In this document: one piece after another, positions 53,964 through 63,487 of the stretch
How positions within the stretch are numbered: the first letter of the stretch is position 1
How the letters are laid out: each line of letters begins with the position of its first letter
DNA from: Bradyrhizobium arachidis
Lineage (GTDB): Bacteria > Pseudomonadota > Alphaproteobacteria > Rhizobiales > Xanthobacteraceae
Length of the DNA: 64,000 bases
NCBI RefSeq assembly: GCF_015291705.1
Contig: NZ_CP030050.1
Coordinates: forward strand, 806,001 to 870,000
Direction of reading: 5' to 3'
Notes under the pieces: generated by a model
The model's input: only the letters and a program-made list of their open reading frames with translations
The model's database searches: none
Told to the model about the DNA's origin: nothing
Translations under genes and position numbers: made by a program

Positions 53964-55167
53964 GGCACGACCCTCCGGAAACGAGCTTTGCTTTAGGCTT
54001 TGCTTGGGGCGTCGTTGCCGCTTGCGCGGTCGGCGCTGAACGGGTTGCGATCGTCGGGATCACGGACATGCCAGGCCGCAGCGCGATCGCAGGCGCGGTC
54101 TCGGCATCCAGCGCGATCTTCACGGGGATGCGCTGCACGATCTTGGTGAAATTGCCGGTGGCGTTGTCGGGCGGCAGCAGCGCGAACTCCTGGCCGCTGG
54201 CCGGCGCGATGGAATCGACGTGACCGTGCACGACCTGGCCCGGGAAGGTGTCGACCTCGATCTCGACGGTCTGGCCCGCGCGCACGTGGGTGAGCTGGGT
54301 CTCCTTGAAATTGGCGACCACATAGGCGCCCTCGGCCGGCACGATCGACATCAGCTGCGTTCCGGCCTGTACGTACTGGCCGACGCGCAGCGTGCGGTTG
54401 CCGACGACGCCGTCGATCGGCGAGACGATCGTGGTGTAGCCGAGATTGAGCTCGGCCTGACGCTGAATGGCGGCGGCGCGGGCGGCTGCGGCTTTTGCCT
54501 GCACGATCTCGGCCTTGAGCAGATCGACCTGCTTCTGTGCGGAGATGAGGTTGGCATTATCGCGTGCGATCGCGGCGTCCGCGCCGGCATCGCGTGCCTG
54601 CGCCTGCTGCGCGTTCTGGACGCTGCCATAGCCGGTCTTGGCGAGGTCGCTGTAGCGCTTGTTCTCCTGCTGCGCGAAGGTCTTTGCCGCCGTGTCGACA
54701 TCGATGGTCGCCTTCGCCGCGGCGATCACGGCCTCCTGAACGTCGAGCTGGGCCTGCTTGCTGGTCACCGTCGCGTTGGCGGCAGCGACATCGGCCTTGG
54801 CCTGATCGAGCGCGACGCGGAAATCGCGGTCGTCGATCCGGGCCAGCACCTGGCCGGCCTTCACATGCTCGTTATCGCCGACCAGGACGCGGTCGAGATA
54901 GCCGCTGACCTTCGGCGCGATGGTGGTGTTGTCGGCCTTCACATAGGCGTCATCGGTGGAGACGAGGAAGCGGCCGACGGTCCAGTAATCGTAGCCGTAC
55001 CAGATTGTGCCGGCGAGGGCGGCGGCCGCCACGCCTGCTAGCAACAGCTTGCGAAGGTTCAGCTTTTGGCGGCGCGCCGGTTGCGACGGGGCGGGCAGGA
55101 CGCCCTCCAGCCCAGGGGGCGGGACCACGGTGGCTTCAGTCTTGGACGGGGTGGTGTGCACGGTCAT
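53905..55167 (-). CDS. HlyD/EmrA-family membrane fusion protein
   Basis: 420 residues from ATG 55167 (GGGAG six bases upstream). One N-terminal membrane helix (about 38-60), then biotinyl-lipoyl segment VSTDDAYVKADNTTIAPKVSGYLDRVLVGDNEHVKAGQVLARID, a long alpha-hairpin and a beta-barrel with VVANFKETQLTHVRAGQ. It links the inner-membrane EmrB-like pump to an outer-membrane channel encoded elsewhere. Transcribed from a promoter overlapping that of the divergent tetR. Confidence 0.9.
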   Translation of the reverse strand: MTVHTTPSKTEATVVPPPGLEGVLPAPSQPARRQKLNLRKLLLAGVAAAALAGTIWYGYDYWTVGRFLVSTDDAYVKADNTTIAPKVSGYLDRVLVGDNEHVKAGQVLARIDDRDFRVALDQAKADVAAANATVTSKQAQLDVQEAVIAAAKATIDVDTAAKTFAQQENKRYSDLAKTGYGSVQNAQQAQARDAGADAAIARDNANLISAQKQVDLLKAEIVQAKAAAARAAAIQRQAELNLGYTTIVSPIDGVVGNRTLRVGQYVQAGTQLMSIVPAEGAYVVANFKETQLTHVRAGQTVEIEVDTFPGQVVHGHVDSIAPASGQEFALLPPDNATGNFTKIVQRIPVKIALDAETAPAIALRPGMSVIPTIATRSAPTAQAATTPQAKPKAKLVSGGSCHVKQPHNLDASTRTSDRDA

Positions 55168-55204
55168 GGCCGGCTCCCTTGAATTAGGAAACTTGACGAT
55201 TTCC

Positions 55205-55232
55205 AAAATAGGACTAGCTTTGGGACTGTCAA
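55205..55232 (-). promoter_or_regulatory. Predicted promoter of the emrAB-like operon
   Basis: On the minus strand TTGACA (55232-55227), 16-base spacer, TATTTT (55210-55205). The -35 overlaps the CTGTCA half-site of the palindrome at 55226-55243. Confidence 0.6.
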
Positions 55233-55243
55233 TGGAATGACAG
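55226..55243. promoter_or_regulatory. Putative TetR operator
   Basis: Perfect inverted repeat CTGTCA-ATGGAA-TGACAG, 16 bases before the tetR-like start and covering the emrA-like -35. A second repeat GGAAA-N8-TTTCC lies at 55187-55204 within the same divergent region. Confidence 0.55.
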
Positions 55244-55258
55244 GCATCATCTAAAAAC

Positions 55259-55921
55259 ATGGCTCAGGCAAAACCGTCATCAGAATGTCGCCCGCGCGGG
55301 CGGCCCCCGGTGCGCAGCGACGACGAGACGAAGCGAATCGTCATCGAGGCCGCACGGCACGCCTTCGCGGTCGACGGCTACGCAGCAACCAGCACCGAAG
55401 AGCTGGCACGCGGCGCCGGCATCTCCACCAAGACTCTCTATCGGCTGTTTCCGGGCAAGGCGGCTCTGTTCGAAGCGATGTGCGCGGACCGGCTCGAGCG
55501 ATTGCTCTCCGACGTCAATCTTCAGGCCAACAATCAGGCCGACATCGAAACGAGCCTGGCGGCCGTGCTGGTCGCCTGTGCCGATCTCGCGCTCGATCCG
55601 GAGGTCGTGGCGCTCCAGCGTATGGTGCTGCAGCAATCGGCCACGTTTCCCGACCTTGCCGCGAATTTCTACAGGGACGGCATCGCCCGCACTGCGGCGG
55701 CGCTGGCGGGCTGGCTTCGCGACCAGGTCAAGAAGAAGCGCATCGCACTCGATAACGTCGATGAAGCCGCCGGGATGATGATTGGCATGATGGTGTCTGC
55801 GCCGCAGCGCGCGGCAATCTATGCCAGCCTGACGCTGCCCTCGCGCAAGGAGATCGAGACGCGGGCGAAGGTATGCGCCGCCATTCTGCTCGACGGGTGC
55901 CGCGGGACGTCGGGCGACTAG
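55259..55921 (+). CDS. TetR/AcrR-family transcriptional regulator
   Basis: 220 residues. HTH at about 25-70 with AARHAFAVDGYAATSTEELARGAGISTKTLYRLFPGKAALFEAM, then a helical TetR_C-type ligand domain. Divergent from the EmrAB-like pump, the usual place for its repressor. Start ATG; no strong ribosome-binding site is visible. Confidence 0.92.
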   Translation: MAQAKPSSECRPRGRPPVRSDDETKRIVIEAARHAFAVDGYAATSTEELARGAGISTKTLYRLFPGKAALFEAMCADRLERLLSDVNLQANNQADIETSLAAVLVACADLALDPEVVALQRMVLQQSATFPDLAANFYRDGIARTAAALAGWLRDQVKKKRIALDNVDEAAGMMIGMMVSAPQRAAIYASLTLPSRKEIETRAKVCAAILLDGCRGTSGD

Positions 55922-55933
55922 CGACGGTAGGTT

Positions 55934-55962
55934 TTGACAATTTGCTGGACTGCGATTATATG
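55934..55962 (+). promoter_or_regulatory. Predicted promoter of the marR-like/enoyl-CoA hydratase pair
   Basis: TTGACA (55934-55939), exactly 17 bases, TATATG (55957-55962). The likely start of transcription falls at about 55969, the A of the chosen ATG. Confidence 0.65.
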
Positions 55963-55963
55963 C

Positions 55964-55975
55964 TTCGCATGCGAA
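55964..55975. promoter_or_regulatory. Putative MarR operator
   Basis: Perfect 12-bp palindrome TTCGCATGCGAA immediately after the -10 and spanning the start codon of the marR-like gene. Confidence 0.6.
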
Positions 55976-56424
55976 ATAAATCGCCCGAGGCGAAGCATCA
56001 CCGTCTGATCTATCTGCTGAACGTCGCGCAGCGCCGGCTGCAGCGCTGGATGGCGGCACAGCCCTCGAACGAGGTGACGCCGGCGCAGGCGGGGCTGCTG
56101 TTCATCCTCGGCAAGCAGGACGGCGTGCTGATGGGCGAGGCAGGCGCCGCGCTCGATATGGGGCCGGCTGGTATCTCGGGGCTGGTCGATCGCTCTGCTG
56201 CGGCGCGGCTGGTCGAGCGGCGGGCCGATCGCGAGGACGGCCGCGCCTTTCGTGTCTGGCTGACGCCGAAGGGACGCACCGTGCTGGCCCAGGCGAAGAC
56301 TGAAGCTGCCGAGATCAACGCGGCGCTGATGGAAGGATTTACAGCTGCGGAGATCGACATCGTCGCGCGCTGGCTGACGAGCATCCAGGACAAGTTTCCA
56401 AGAAGTTCAGACGAGAAGGAGTAG
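55969..56424 (+). CDS. MarR-family transcriptional regulator
   Basis: 151 residues from ATG 55969; another ATG at 55960 lies inside the predicted -10 box. Winged helix with MGEAGAALDMGPAGISGLVDRSAAARLVERRADREDGRAFRVWLTPKG, typical of MarR. No ribosome-binding site precedes the start, fitting a leaderless mRNA. The following enoyl-CoA hydratase begins 4 bases after its stop with AAGGAG inside this gene, so the pair is an operon; phenolic or acyl-CoA control is plausible. Confidence 0.9.
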   Translation: MRNKSPEAKHHRLIYLLNVAQRRLQRWMAAQPSNEVTPAQAGLLFILGKQDGVLMGEAGAALDMGPAGISGLVDRSAAARLVERRADREDGRAFRVWLTPKGRTVLAQAKTEAAEINAALMEGFTAAEIDIVARWLTSIQDKFPRSSDEKE

Positions 56425-56428
56425 AGCA

Positions 56429-57199
56429 ATGACCGAGCATGTGCGAGTTGAGAACAACAGCGGAATTCTCACGCTCACTTTGGCGCGCCCCGACAAGAAG
56501 AACGCGCTGACCGATGCGATGTACGGCAAGCTCGCCGACAGCATCGAATCCGCCGAGTTCGATCCGTCCGCCCGCGTGATCCTGATCCGCGGCGAGGGCG
56601 ACATGTTCACCGCCGGCAACGACGTCGGCGAGTTCGCGGCCGTCGCATCGGGCAAGTCGGAAGGCAGCCGCAACGTCGTGCGCTTCATCCAGTCGCTGGC
56701 GCGCTGCACCCGGCCGCTGGTCGCGGCGGTGCAGGGCCGCGCGGTCGGCGTCGGCACCACGATGCTGCTGCATTGCGACCTCGTCGTGCTCGCCGACAAC
56801 ACGCAATTGTCGACGCCCTTCGTCAGCCTCGCGCTGGTGCCGGAAGCCGCCTCCAGCCTGTTGATGCCGGCGCGGATAGGCCATGCCCGGGCCTATGAGA
56901 TGTTCGCGCTCGGCGAGACCGTTCCGGCCAAATCGGCGCTGGAATGGGGCCTCGCCAACCGCGTGGTGCCGCTCGACAAGCTCGATGCCGAGGCGCTCGC
57001 GCTGGCGCAGCGTCTCGCCCGCCAGCCGGCCGGCGCGCTCACCGCGACCAAGAAGCTGATGCGCAATGGCGAGGCGCTGGTGGCGCAGATGCAGGCCGAG
57101 AGCGAGCAGTTCGCGCAGCGGCTGCGCACCGCCGAGGCCCGCGAGGTGTTCACCGCTTTTGCCGAGCGCCGCCCGCCCGATTTCACCAAGGTTGCCTGA
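56429..57199 (+). CDS. Enoyl-CoA hydratase family protein
   Basis: 256-residue crotonase-fold enzyme: GEGDMFTAGNDVGEFA (about 52-67) and AVQGRAVGVGTTMLLHCDLVVLADN (about 96-120) form the oxyanion hole. The second catalytic Glu of hydratases is present as VPEAASSLLMPARIG. Acts on 2-enoyl-CoA in fatty-acid or phenylpropanoid breakdown. Regulated with the MarR gene upstream; a GC hairpin follows. Confidence 0.9.
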   Translation: MTEHVRVENNSGILTLTLARPDKKNALTDAMYGKLADSIESAEFDPSARVILIRGEGDMFTAGNDVGEFAAVASGKSEGSRNVVRFIQSLARCTRPLVAAVQGRAVGVGTTMLLHCDLVVLADNTQLSTPFVSLALVPEAASSLLMPARIGHARAYEMFALGETVPAKSALEWGLANRVVPLDKLDAEALALAQRLARQPAGALTATKKLMRNGEALVAQMQAESEQFAQRLRTAEAREVFTAFAERRPPDFTKVA

Positions 57200-57224
57200 T
57201 TTCGCTAGCGTAAAGCGTCAGTAG

Positions 57225-57241
57225 GCCGGGGAACTCCCGGC
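57225..57241 (+). terminator. Possible terminator hairpin
   Basis: GCCGGG-GAACT-CCCGGC followed by AATTTG, 25 bases after the enoyl-CoA hydratase stop. No long T run, so rho-independent action is uncertain. Confidence 0.45.
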
Positions 57242-57323
57242 AATTTGACTAAAACCTTAACCGATCCTTGGCATGTCGCGATGCAGGGTGGCCCGCAGTT
57301 ACAAAGCAGGCCCCCTGACCCCC

Positions 57324-59405
57324 ATGGCAATGTTTAAGAAATCGGTAAGCTCGCTTCTCCTGACCTTGATGGCCCTGCTGGCCGTGGGCGCGCTCGCCTC
57401 GACCGCGATCCAGATGGTCGGAGCCTTCGGCCGCTACAGCGACAGCCTCGAGACTGCGCGGCTTGCCGCTGCCGACAAGGCGATCTTCCATGGCGTGCTG
57501 TCCCTGCGCAACAATCGCGGCGATGCCCAGAGCGCCATCCTTGGCGAGGACGATCCCAAGGCAAAGCTCGCCGAAGCCGAGAAGGCCGAGCAGGCCGGCT
57601 ATGACGGGATCATCGCCGCGCTTGCTACCATTGAATTCGTCCGCCGTGACGAGCTCGCCGGCACGCTGAAGCAGCGCTGGAGCGACGCCGCGCCGCAGTT
57701 CCAGCTGTTCTACGACGAAGCCAAGCGTCCGCGCGCCGAGCGCAAGATCGAGCGGACCAATTCCTGGTACGATGCCGTCACCAAGGTGATCGACACCGCG
57801 AACCTCGCCTCGACCGCGGTGTCGAACCGCGCCTGGATGAACGATCCCTACATCGCGCGCATGATCCAGGTCCGCCGCTTCGCCTGGCAGGTGCGCGACC
57901 GTTACGGCATCCATTGCTCGTCGCTGCGCTCGAACGTCAACAGCAGCAAGCCGCTCGACGACGCCCAGAAGCGGTCCGTGGCGCAATGGGACGGCACGAT
58001 CAACTCCGGCTGGGCCGGCATGGCGGAGCTATTGGCTGCGCCAGATGTGACGGCGGAGCTGGTGACGGCCGCGACGGAGGCCAAGGCCAAGACCGACGGC
58101 GTCCTCAAGCAGATCGGCGATCTCACCAAGAATTTTGATGGCAGCGGCAAGCCCGCGATGCCGGCGTCCGAATGGAACACGCTGTGCCAGTCGCCGTTCC
58201 CGCTGATTGTCGGCGTGGCGACCAAGGCGCTCGACCAGTCGATCGCGCGCGCCGAGGCGGTTCAGACGACGGCGCTGACCAAGCTCATCGTGCAGTCGCT
58301 CGCCTTCCTGCTCGCGCTCGCCGTGACCATGGCCGGCGTGTACGTCGTGCGCAACCGCCTGATGCGCCCGGTGCGCGCCATCCTCGACGCGATCGCGCGC
58401 ATCAGCGCCCGCGACTATGCGACGCCGGTGCCGCAATCAAAATATCCGGACGAGTTCGGCACCATGGCCGCCGCGCTAGAAAGCCTGCGCGAGAGCGCGG
58501 CAACCGCCGAGCGCCTCGGCCAGGAACGCGAATCGCAGCAGGCGCTGCAGCTCGCCCGCTCCGGCACCGTCGATGCGGCCTGCCACAGCTTCGACGATAC
58601 CGTGCAGGCGGTCATCCAGAGCGTGGTGGCCTCGACCAAGGAGCTCGACGCCACCGCGACCGGCGTGCGCTCGCTGGTTTCGGAATCGAGCAGCCAGACC
58701 GCGGCGGTCTCCTCCGCCGCCGAGCAGGCCACCAACAATCTCGAGACCATCGCAGCTGCAACCGAAGAGCTCTCGGCGTCCGTCGGCGAGATTTCCGCAC
58801 AGGTGCAGTCGAGCGCCCGCGAGGCGCGCGAGGCCGTGTCGCAGGCCGAGCAGACCAACGCCACGGTCGAGATCCTCGACCAGACCGCAAGCCGCATCGG
58901 CGAAGTCGTGAAGATGATCCACGCCATTGCCGGCCAGACCAATCTCCTCGCGCTGAACGCAACCATCGAAGCCGCACGCGCCGGTGAAGCCGGCCGCGGC
59001 TTCGCGGTGGTCGCCGGCGAGGTCAAGAGCCTTGCGGCGCAAACGGCGACCGCGACGGAAGAGATCTCGCGCCAGGTCGAGGAGATCCAGGGCGCAACCG
59101 GCCAGGCGGTGACCGCGATCCGCGCCATCGGCGGCGCCATCAGCGGCATCGACGAGAAGATGACGGCGATTGCGGCCGCGGTCGAGCAGCAGCGCGCGGC
59201 CACCACCGAGATCTCGCGCAACTTCCAGCAGGCAGCCCAGGGCACCCGCGAGGTCACCGACACCATCGGCAGCGTCGCCAGGCTGAACCAGGAGACCGGC
59301 AACGCCGGCACGGTGCTATCCGAATCCGTGAAGAAGATGTCGGCGGATGCCGATCGTCTCCGCGTCGCGGTCGAGGGCTTCCTCGGCGCGGTGAAGACCG
59401 CCTAG
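57324..59405 (+). CDS. Methyl-accepting chemotaxis protein
   Basis: 693 residues from ATG 57324. Membrane helix about 9-31, a ~290-residue periplasmic sensor region, second helix near 325-345, HAMP, then a methyl-accepting signalling domain whose hairpin tip reads [47 protein letters not shown]. The C-terminus lacks a CheR-binding NWETF-type pentapeptide. Ligand unknown. Confidence 0.92.
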   Translation: MAMFKKSVSSLLLTLMALLAVGALASTAIQMVGAFGRYSDSLETARLAAADKAIFHGVLSLRNNRGDAQSAILGEDDPKAKLAEAEKAEQAGYDGIIAALATIEFVRRDELAGTLKQRWSDAAPQFQLFYDEAKRPRAERKIERTNSWYDAVTKVIDTANLASTAVSNRAWMNDPYIARMIQVRRFAWQVRDRYGIHCSSLRSNVNSSKPLDDAQKRSVAQWDGTINSGWAGMAELLAAPDVTAELVTAATEAKAKTDGVLKQIGDLTKNFDGSGKPAMPASEWNTLCQSPFPLIVGVATKALDQSIARAEAVQTTALTKLIVQSLAFLLALAVTMAGVYVVRNRLMRPVRAILDAIARISARDYATPVPQSKYPDEFGTMAAALESLRESAATAERLGQERESQQALQLARSGTVDAACHSFDDTVQAVIQSVVASTKELDATATGVRSLVSESSSQTAAVSSAAEQATNNLETIAAATEELSASVGEISAQVQSSAREAREAVSQAEQTNATVEILDQTASRIGEVVKMIHAIAGQTNLLALNATIEAARAGEAGRGFAVVAGEVKSLAAQTATATEEISRQVEEIQGATGQAVTAIRAIGGAISGIDEKMTAIAAAVEQQRAATTEISRNFQQAAQGTREVTDTIGSVARLNQETGNAGTVLSESVKKMSADADRLRVAVEGFLGAVKTA

Positions 59406-59528
59406 CTTCACTCAGTTCTTCCATCCCGACGTCGCGCGGGCATTGCCGCCGGTTCGCGCGGCGAGTACATCTGTGCCGCCGCACGAGCGCGGCACCAGAC
59501 GCAAGATACCTCAGGGATGGAGAGTTCG

Positions 59529-60467
59529 ATGCCGGTCACCCCACACAAGGCCCAGCGCCCCTATCGCGGCGTGTTCCCGGTTGCGCCCACCATCTTCGAC
59601 GAGCGCGGCGAGCTCGATCTCGAAGGCCAGGGCCGCTGCATCGATTTCATGATCGATGCCGGCTCGCACGGCCTCTGCATCCTCGCAAACTTCTCCGAGC
59701 AGTTCGTGCTCACGGATGCCGAGCGCGAAACCGTCATGCATGCCGTGCTGGAGCATGTCGCTGGCCGGGTTCCCGTCATCGTCACCACCACGCATTTCAG
59801 CTCCGCCGTCTGCGCGGCGCGCAGCAAGCAGGCTGAGGCCGCGGGTGCTGCCATGGTGATGGTGATGCCGCCTTATCACGGCGCGACCTTCCGCGTGCCC
59901 GAGAAGGGCATCGTCGAATTCTTCAAGGTGCTCTCCGGCGCGATCACCATTCCCATCATGATCCAGGATGCGCCGGTCGCGGGCACGCCGCTGTCGGTCG
60001 AGCTGCTCGCGCGCTTGTCGCGGGAGTTTTCCAACATCCGCTATTTCAAGATCGAGGTGCCCGGCGCTGCTTCAAAGCTCCGCAGCCTGATCGAGGCGGG
60101 CGGCAAGGACATCGAGGGTCCCTGGGACGGTGAGGAGGCGATCACGCTGCTCGCCGATCTCGACGCCGGCGCCACCGGCGCGATGACCGGCGGCGGCTAT
60201 CCCGACGGCATCCGCCAGATCATCGATCCCTATTTCGCCGGCGATCGCGAAAAGGCGAAAGCCGCCTATGAGCGCTGGCTGCCGCTGATCAACTACGAGA
60301 ACCGCCAATGCGGCCTGATCGCCTGCAAGGCGATGATGCAGGCCGGCGGCGTGATCAAGTCGGAAGCGGTACGCCATCCCTTGCAACCGCTGCATCCGGC
60401 AACGCGGGCGGGGCTGCTGGAGCTCGCCAAGGAACGCGATGCGCTGGCGCTGCGGTGGGGGAAGTAG
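59529..60467 (+). CDS. Dihydrodipicolinate-synthase-superfamily dehydratase (possible L-2-keto-3-deoxyarabonate dehydratase type)
   Basis: 312 residues from ATG 59529 (GGAGAG five bases upstream; an ATG at 59517 is possible). TIM barrel with Schiff-base Lys174 in RYFKIE. The usual catalytic tyrosine of Tyr-Asn-x-Pro is replaced: the segment reads IMIQDAPVAG with Gln146. This resembles sugar-acid dehydratases of the family rather than lysine-pathway DapA. Monocistronic, with dispersed repeats downstream. Confidence 0.85.
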   Translation: MPVTPHKAQRPYRGVFPVAPTIFDERGELDLEGQGRCIDFMIDAGSHGLCILANFSEQFVLTDAERETVMHAVLEHVAGRVPVIVTTTHFSSAVCAARSKQAEAAGAAMVMVMPPYHGATFRVPEKGIVEFFKVLSGAITIPIMIQDAPVAGTPLSVELLARLSREFSNIRYFKIEVPGAASKLRSLIEAGGKDIEGPWDGEEAITLLADLDAGATGAMTGGGYPDGIRQIIDPYFAGDREKAKAAYERWLPLINYENRQCGLIACKAMMQAGGVIKSEAVRHPLQPLHPATRAGLLELAKERDALALRWGK

Positions 60468-60486
60468 CGGCGATACGCTCTGCTGT

Positions 60487-60576
60487 CGTAGGGTGGGCAA
60501 AGGCGCGGAGCGCCGTGCCCACCACCTTTACCGACGGCGACAGGTGGTGGGCACGCTCCGCTTTGCCCACCCTACG
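60487..60576. repeat. Dispersed palindromic repeat with 16-bp inverted ends
   Basis: Outer arms CGTAGGGTGGGCAAAG and CTTTGCCCACCCTACG are perfect, with an inner CGTGCCCACCACCT / AGGTGGTGGGCACG pair. It lies between the DapA-superfamily gene and the IS110 region. Confidence 0.9.
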
Positions 60577-60610
60577 AAGGTCTGCAGTGGAGGAAGTAGC
60601 GCCAAACATT

Positions 60611-60738
60611 CAGTGTCGTCCAGGACAAGCGCGCCTAAGCGCGCGCCGATCCGGGACCCATAACCACAGGGAGAAGTGTGGCGAAGACTTGGAGTTGGCA
60701 GCTGACTCTATAAACCTCTCCCTGTGGTTATGGGTCCC
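60611..60738. repeat. Left part of a long palindromic repeat interrupted by IS110
   Basis: Starts CAGTGTCGTCC, whose exact complement GGACGACACTG reappears at 61858-61868 beyond the transposase. Inside, 60653-60674 and 60717-60738 form perfect 22-bp inverted arms (GGGACCCATAACC... / ...GGTTATGGGTCCC) around a 42-base loop. Confidence 0.85.
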
Positions 60739-60759
60739 TGTGTCTTGGAAGTCTGTCAG

Positions 60760-61838
<1,079 letters not shown>

Positions 61839-61849
61839 CAGTTGCCGGC

Positions 61850-61868
61850 CTTCGCCGGGACGACACTG
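61850..61868. repeat. Right arm of the interrupted palindromic repeat
   Basis: Contains CTTCGCCGGGACGACACTG; its last 11 bases are the exact complement of 60611-60621. The remaining ~218 bases up to the next gene hold no other gene I can support. Confidence 0.7.
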
Positions 61869-62086
61869 TGGGTGAGGTACGCGCTCGCCTCACCTCATCG
61901 GCCTGTATCGCCTGAAGGCGTCGAATTAGCGCGGCTCGGACCGTTCCCCGCAGCTCGGCAATGGCATATTGTACGCTCGCCGACCAAGCCCGCGGGATGC
62001 ATCTCAAGACATCGCGGACCAGTTCTTCATTATGCCGCTATCCCGAGCCAGGTTGGCGCGAACCGACAGAACAGGGAGGCAGTGCC

Positions 62087-63487
62087 ATGACGATGAGGCC
62101 GGATCCCACCTTTCACGCATCGCCCAAGCTTGCGATGGAAGCACCAGCGGAGAACTTTGCCTACACGTTGCTGCTCAGTCCGGATTTCTCAAAGCCGGAT
62201 GCTCTCGCGGTCATCGACGTCAAGCCGGGATCGCCGACCTATAGCCAGATCGTTCATACCGTTACGATGCCCAACAAGGGCGATGAGTTTCATCATTTCG
62301 GCTGGAATGCCTGCTCCTCCGCCTTGTCGCCGCTCACCGGACACGCCTTCATCGAGCGGCGCTATCTCATCATCCCTGGGCTGCGCTCGTCGCGGATCTA
62401 CATCATCGATACCAAGCCAGATCCGACCCAGGCCAAGATCCACAAGATCATCGAACCGGAGGAGGTCTTCAGGAAGACCGGCTACTCACGGCCGCATACG
62501 ATCCATTGCGGGCCGGACGGCGTCTATGTGAGCACGCTGGGCGGCGGCGGCAAGGACGGCACCAACGGACCTCCGGGTGTCTTCATCATGGATTGCGAGA
62601 CGTTCGAGGTGCTTGGTCGATGGGAGATCGACCGCGGTCCGCAGACACTGCATTATGATTTCTGGTGGAACCTGCCGCGCGACTACATGGTGTCGAGCGA
62701 ATGGGCGCTGCCGCCGCAGTTCGAGAACGGGATCGTCCCGGAAGACCTGCTGGCAAACAAATATGGCCATCGTCTCCACTTCTGGGACCTTCGTGCCCGC
62801 CGCAACGTGCAGACCATCGATCTCGGCGCCAACCATCAGATGGCGCTGGAGGTGCGGCCAGCGCACGATCCGGTTCGCGAGTACGGCTTTGCCGGCGTGG
62901 TGGTCGACACCACCAATCTCGAAGGTTCGATCTGGACCTGGTGGCGCGAGGGCGGAAAATTCCACGCCGAGAAGACGGCGACCATCCCGCCGGAGCCTGC
63001 CGACAAGGAGAAGCTTCCGCCGCTATTGCAGGGCTTTGGCGCCGTGCCGCCGCTGGTGACCGATATCGACCTGTCGATGGACGATAGATTCCTCTATGTC
63101 TCCTGTTGGGGCACCGGCGAGATGCGCCAGTACGATGTCAGCGATCCCAGAAAGCCCAAGCTTGCGGGCTCGGTACATACCGGAGGTATCGTGCGCCGCG
63201 CGCCGCATCCGAGTGGCAAGACATATGCGGGTGGTCCGCAGATGGTCGAGATCAGCCGCGACGGCAGGCGCGTGTACTGGACCAATTCGCTCTATTCCAC
63301 CTGGGACGACCAGTTCTATCCCGACGGGGTTCCGGGCGTGGAGGTCATGGCCAATGTCGGTCGCAATGGCGGCCTCGAGCTCGACAAGGACTATTTCGTG
63401 AGCTTCCCCGACGGATATCGTGCGCACCAGATCAGGCTCGAGGGCGGCGATTGTTCGACGGACTCCTTTTGCTACCCGTCGGTCTAG
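62087..63487 (+). CDS. Selenium-binding protein 56 / methanethiol oxidase family
   Basis: 466 residues from ATG 62087 (GGGAGG eight bases upstream). Beta-propeller SBP56 family: HHFGWNACSSALS, RPHTIHCGPDGVYVSTLGGG, LHYDFWWNLPRDYMVSSEWALP, WDDQFYPDGVPG and the C-terminal CSTDSFCYPSV. Family members oxidise methanethiol to formaldehyde, hydrogen sulfide and hydrogen peroxide, probably with copper. No signal peptide. A membrane protein gene overlaps its 3' end, suggesting an operon. Confidence 0.92.
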   Translation: MTMRPDPTFHASPKLAMEAPAENFAYTLLLSPDFSKPDALAVIDVKPGSPTYSQIVHTVTMPNKGDEFHHFGWNACSSALSPLTGHAFIERRYLIIPGLRSSRIYIIDTKPDPTQAKIHKIIEPEEVFRKTGYSRPHTIHCGPDGVYVSTLGGGGKDGTNGPPGVFIMDCETFEVLGRWEIDRGPQTLHYDFWWNLPRDYMVSSEWALPPQFENGIVPEDLLANKYGHRLHFWDLRARRNVQTIDLGANHQMALEVRPAHDPVREYGFAGVVVDTTNLEGSIWTWWREGGKFHAEKTATIPPEPADKEKLPPLLQGFGAVPPLVTDIDLSMDDRFLYVSCWGTGEMRQYDVSDPRKPKLAGSVHTGGIVRRAPHPSGKTYAGGPQMVEISRDGRRVYWTNSLYSTWDDQFYPDGVPGVEVMANVGRNGGLELDKDYFVSFPDGYRAHQIRLEGGDCSTDSFCYPSV

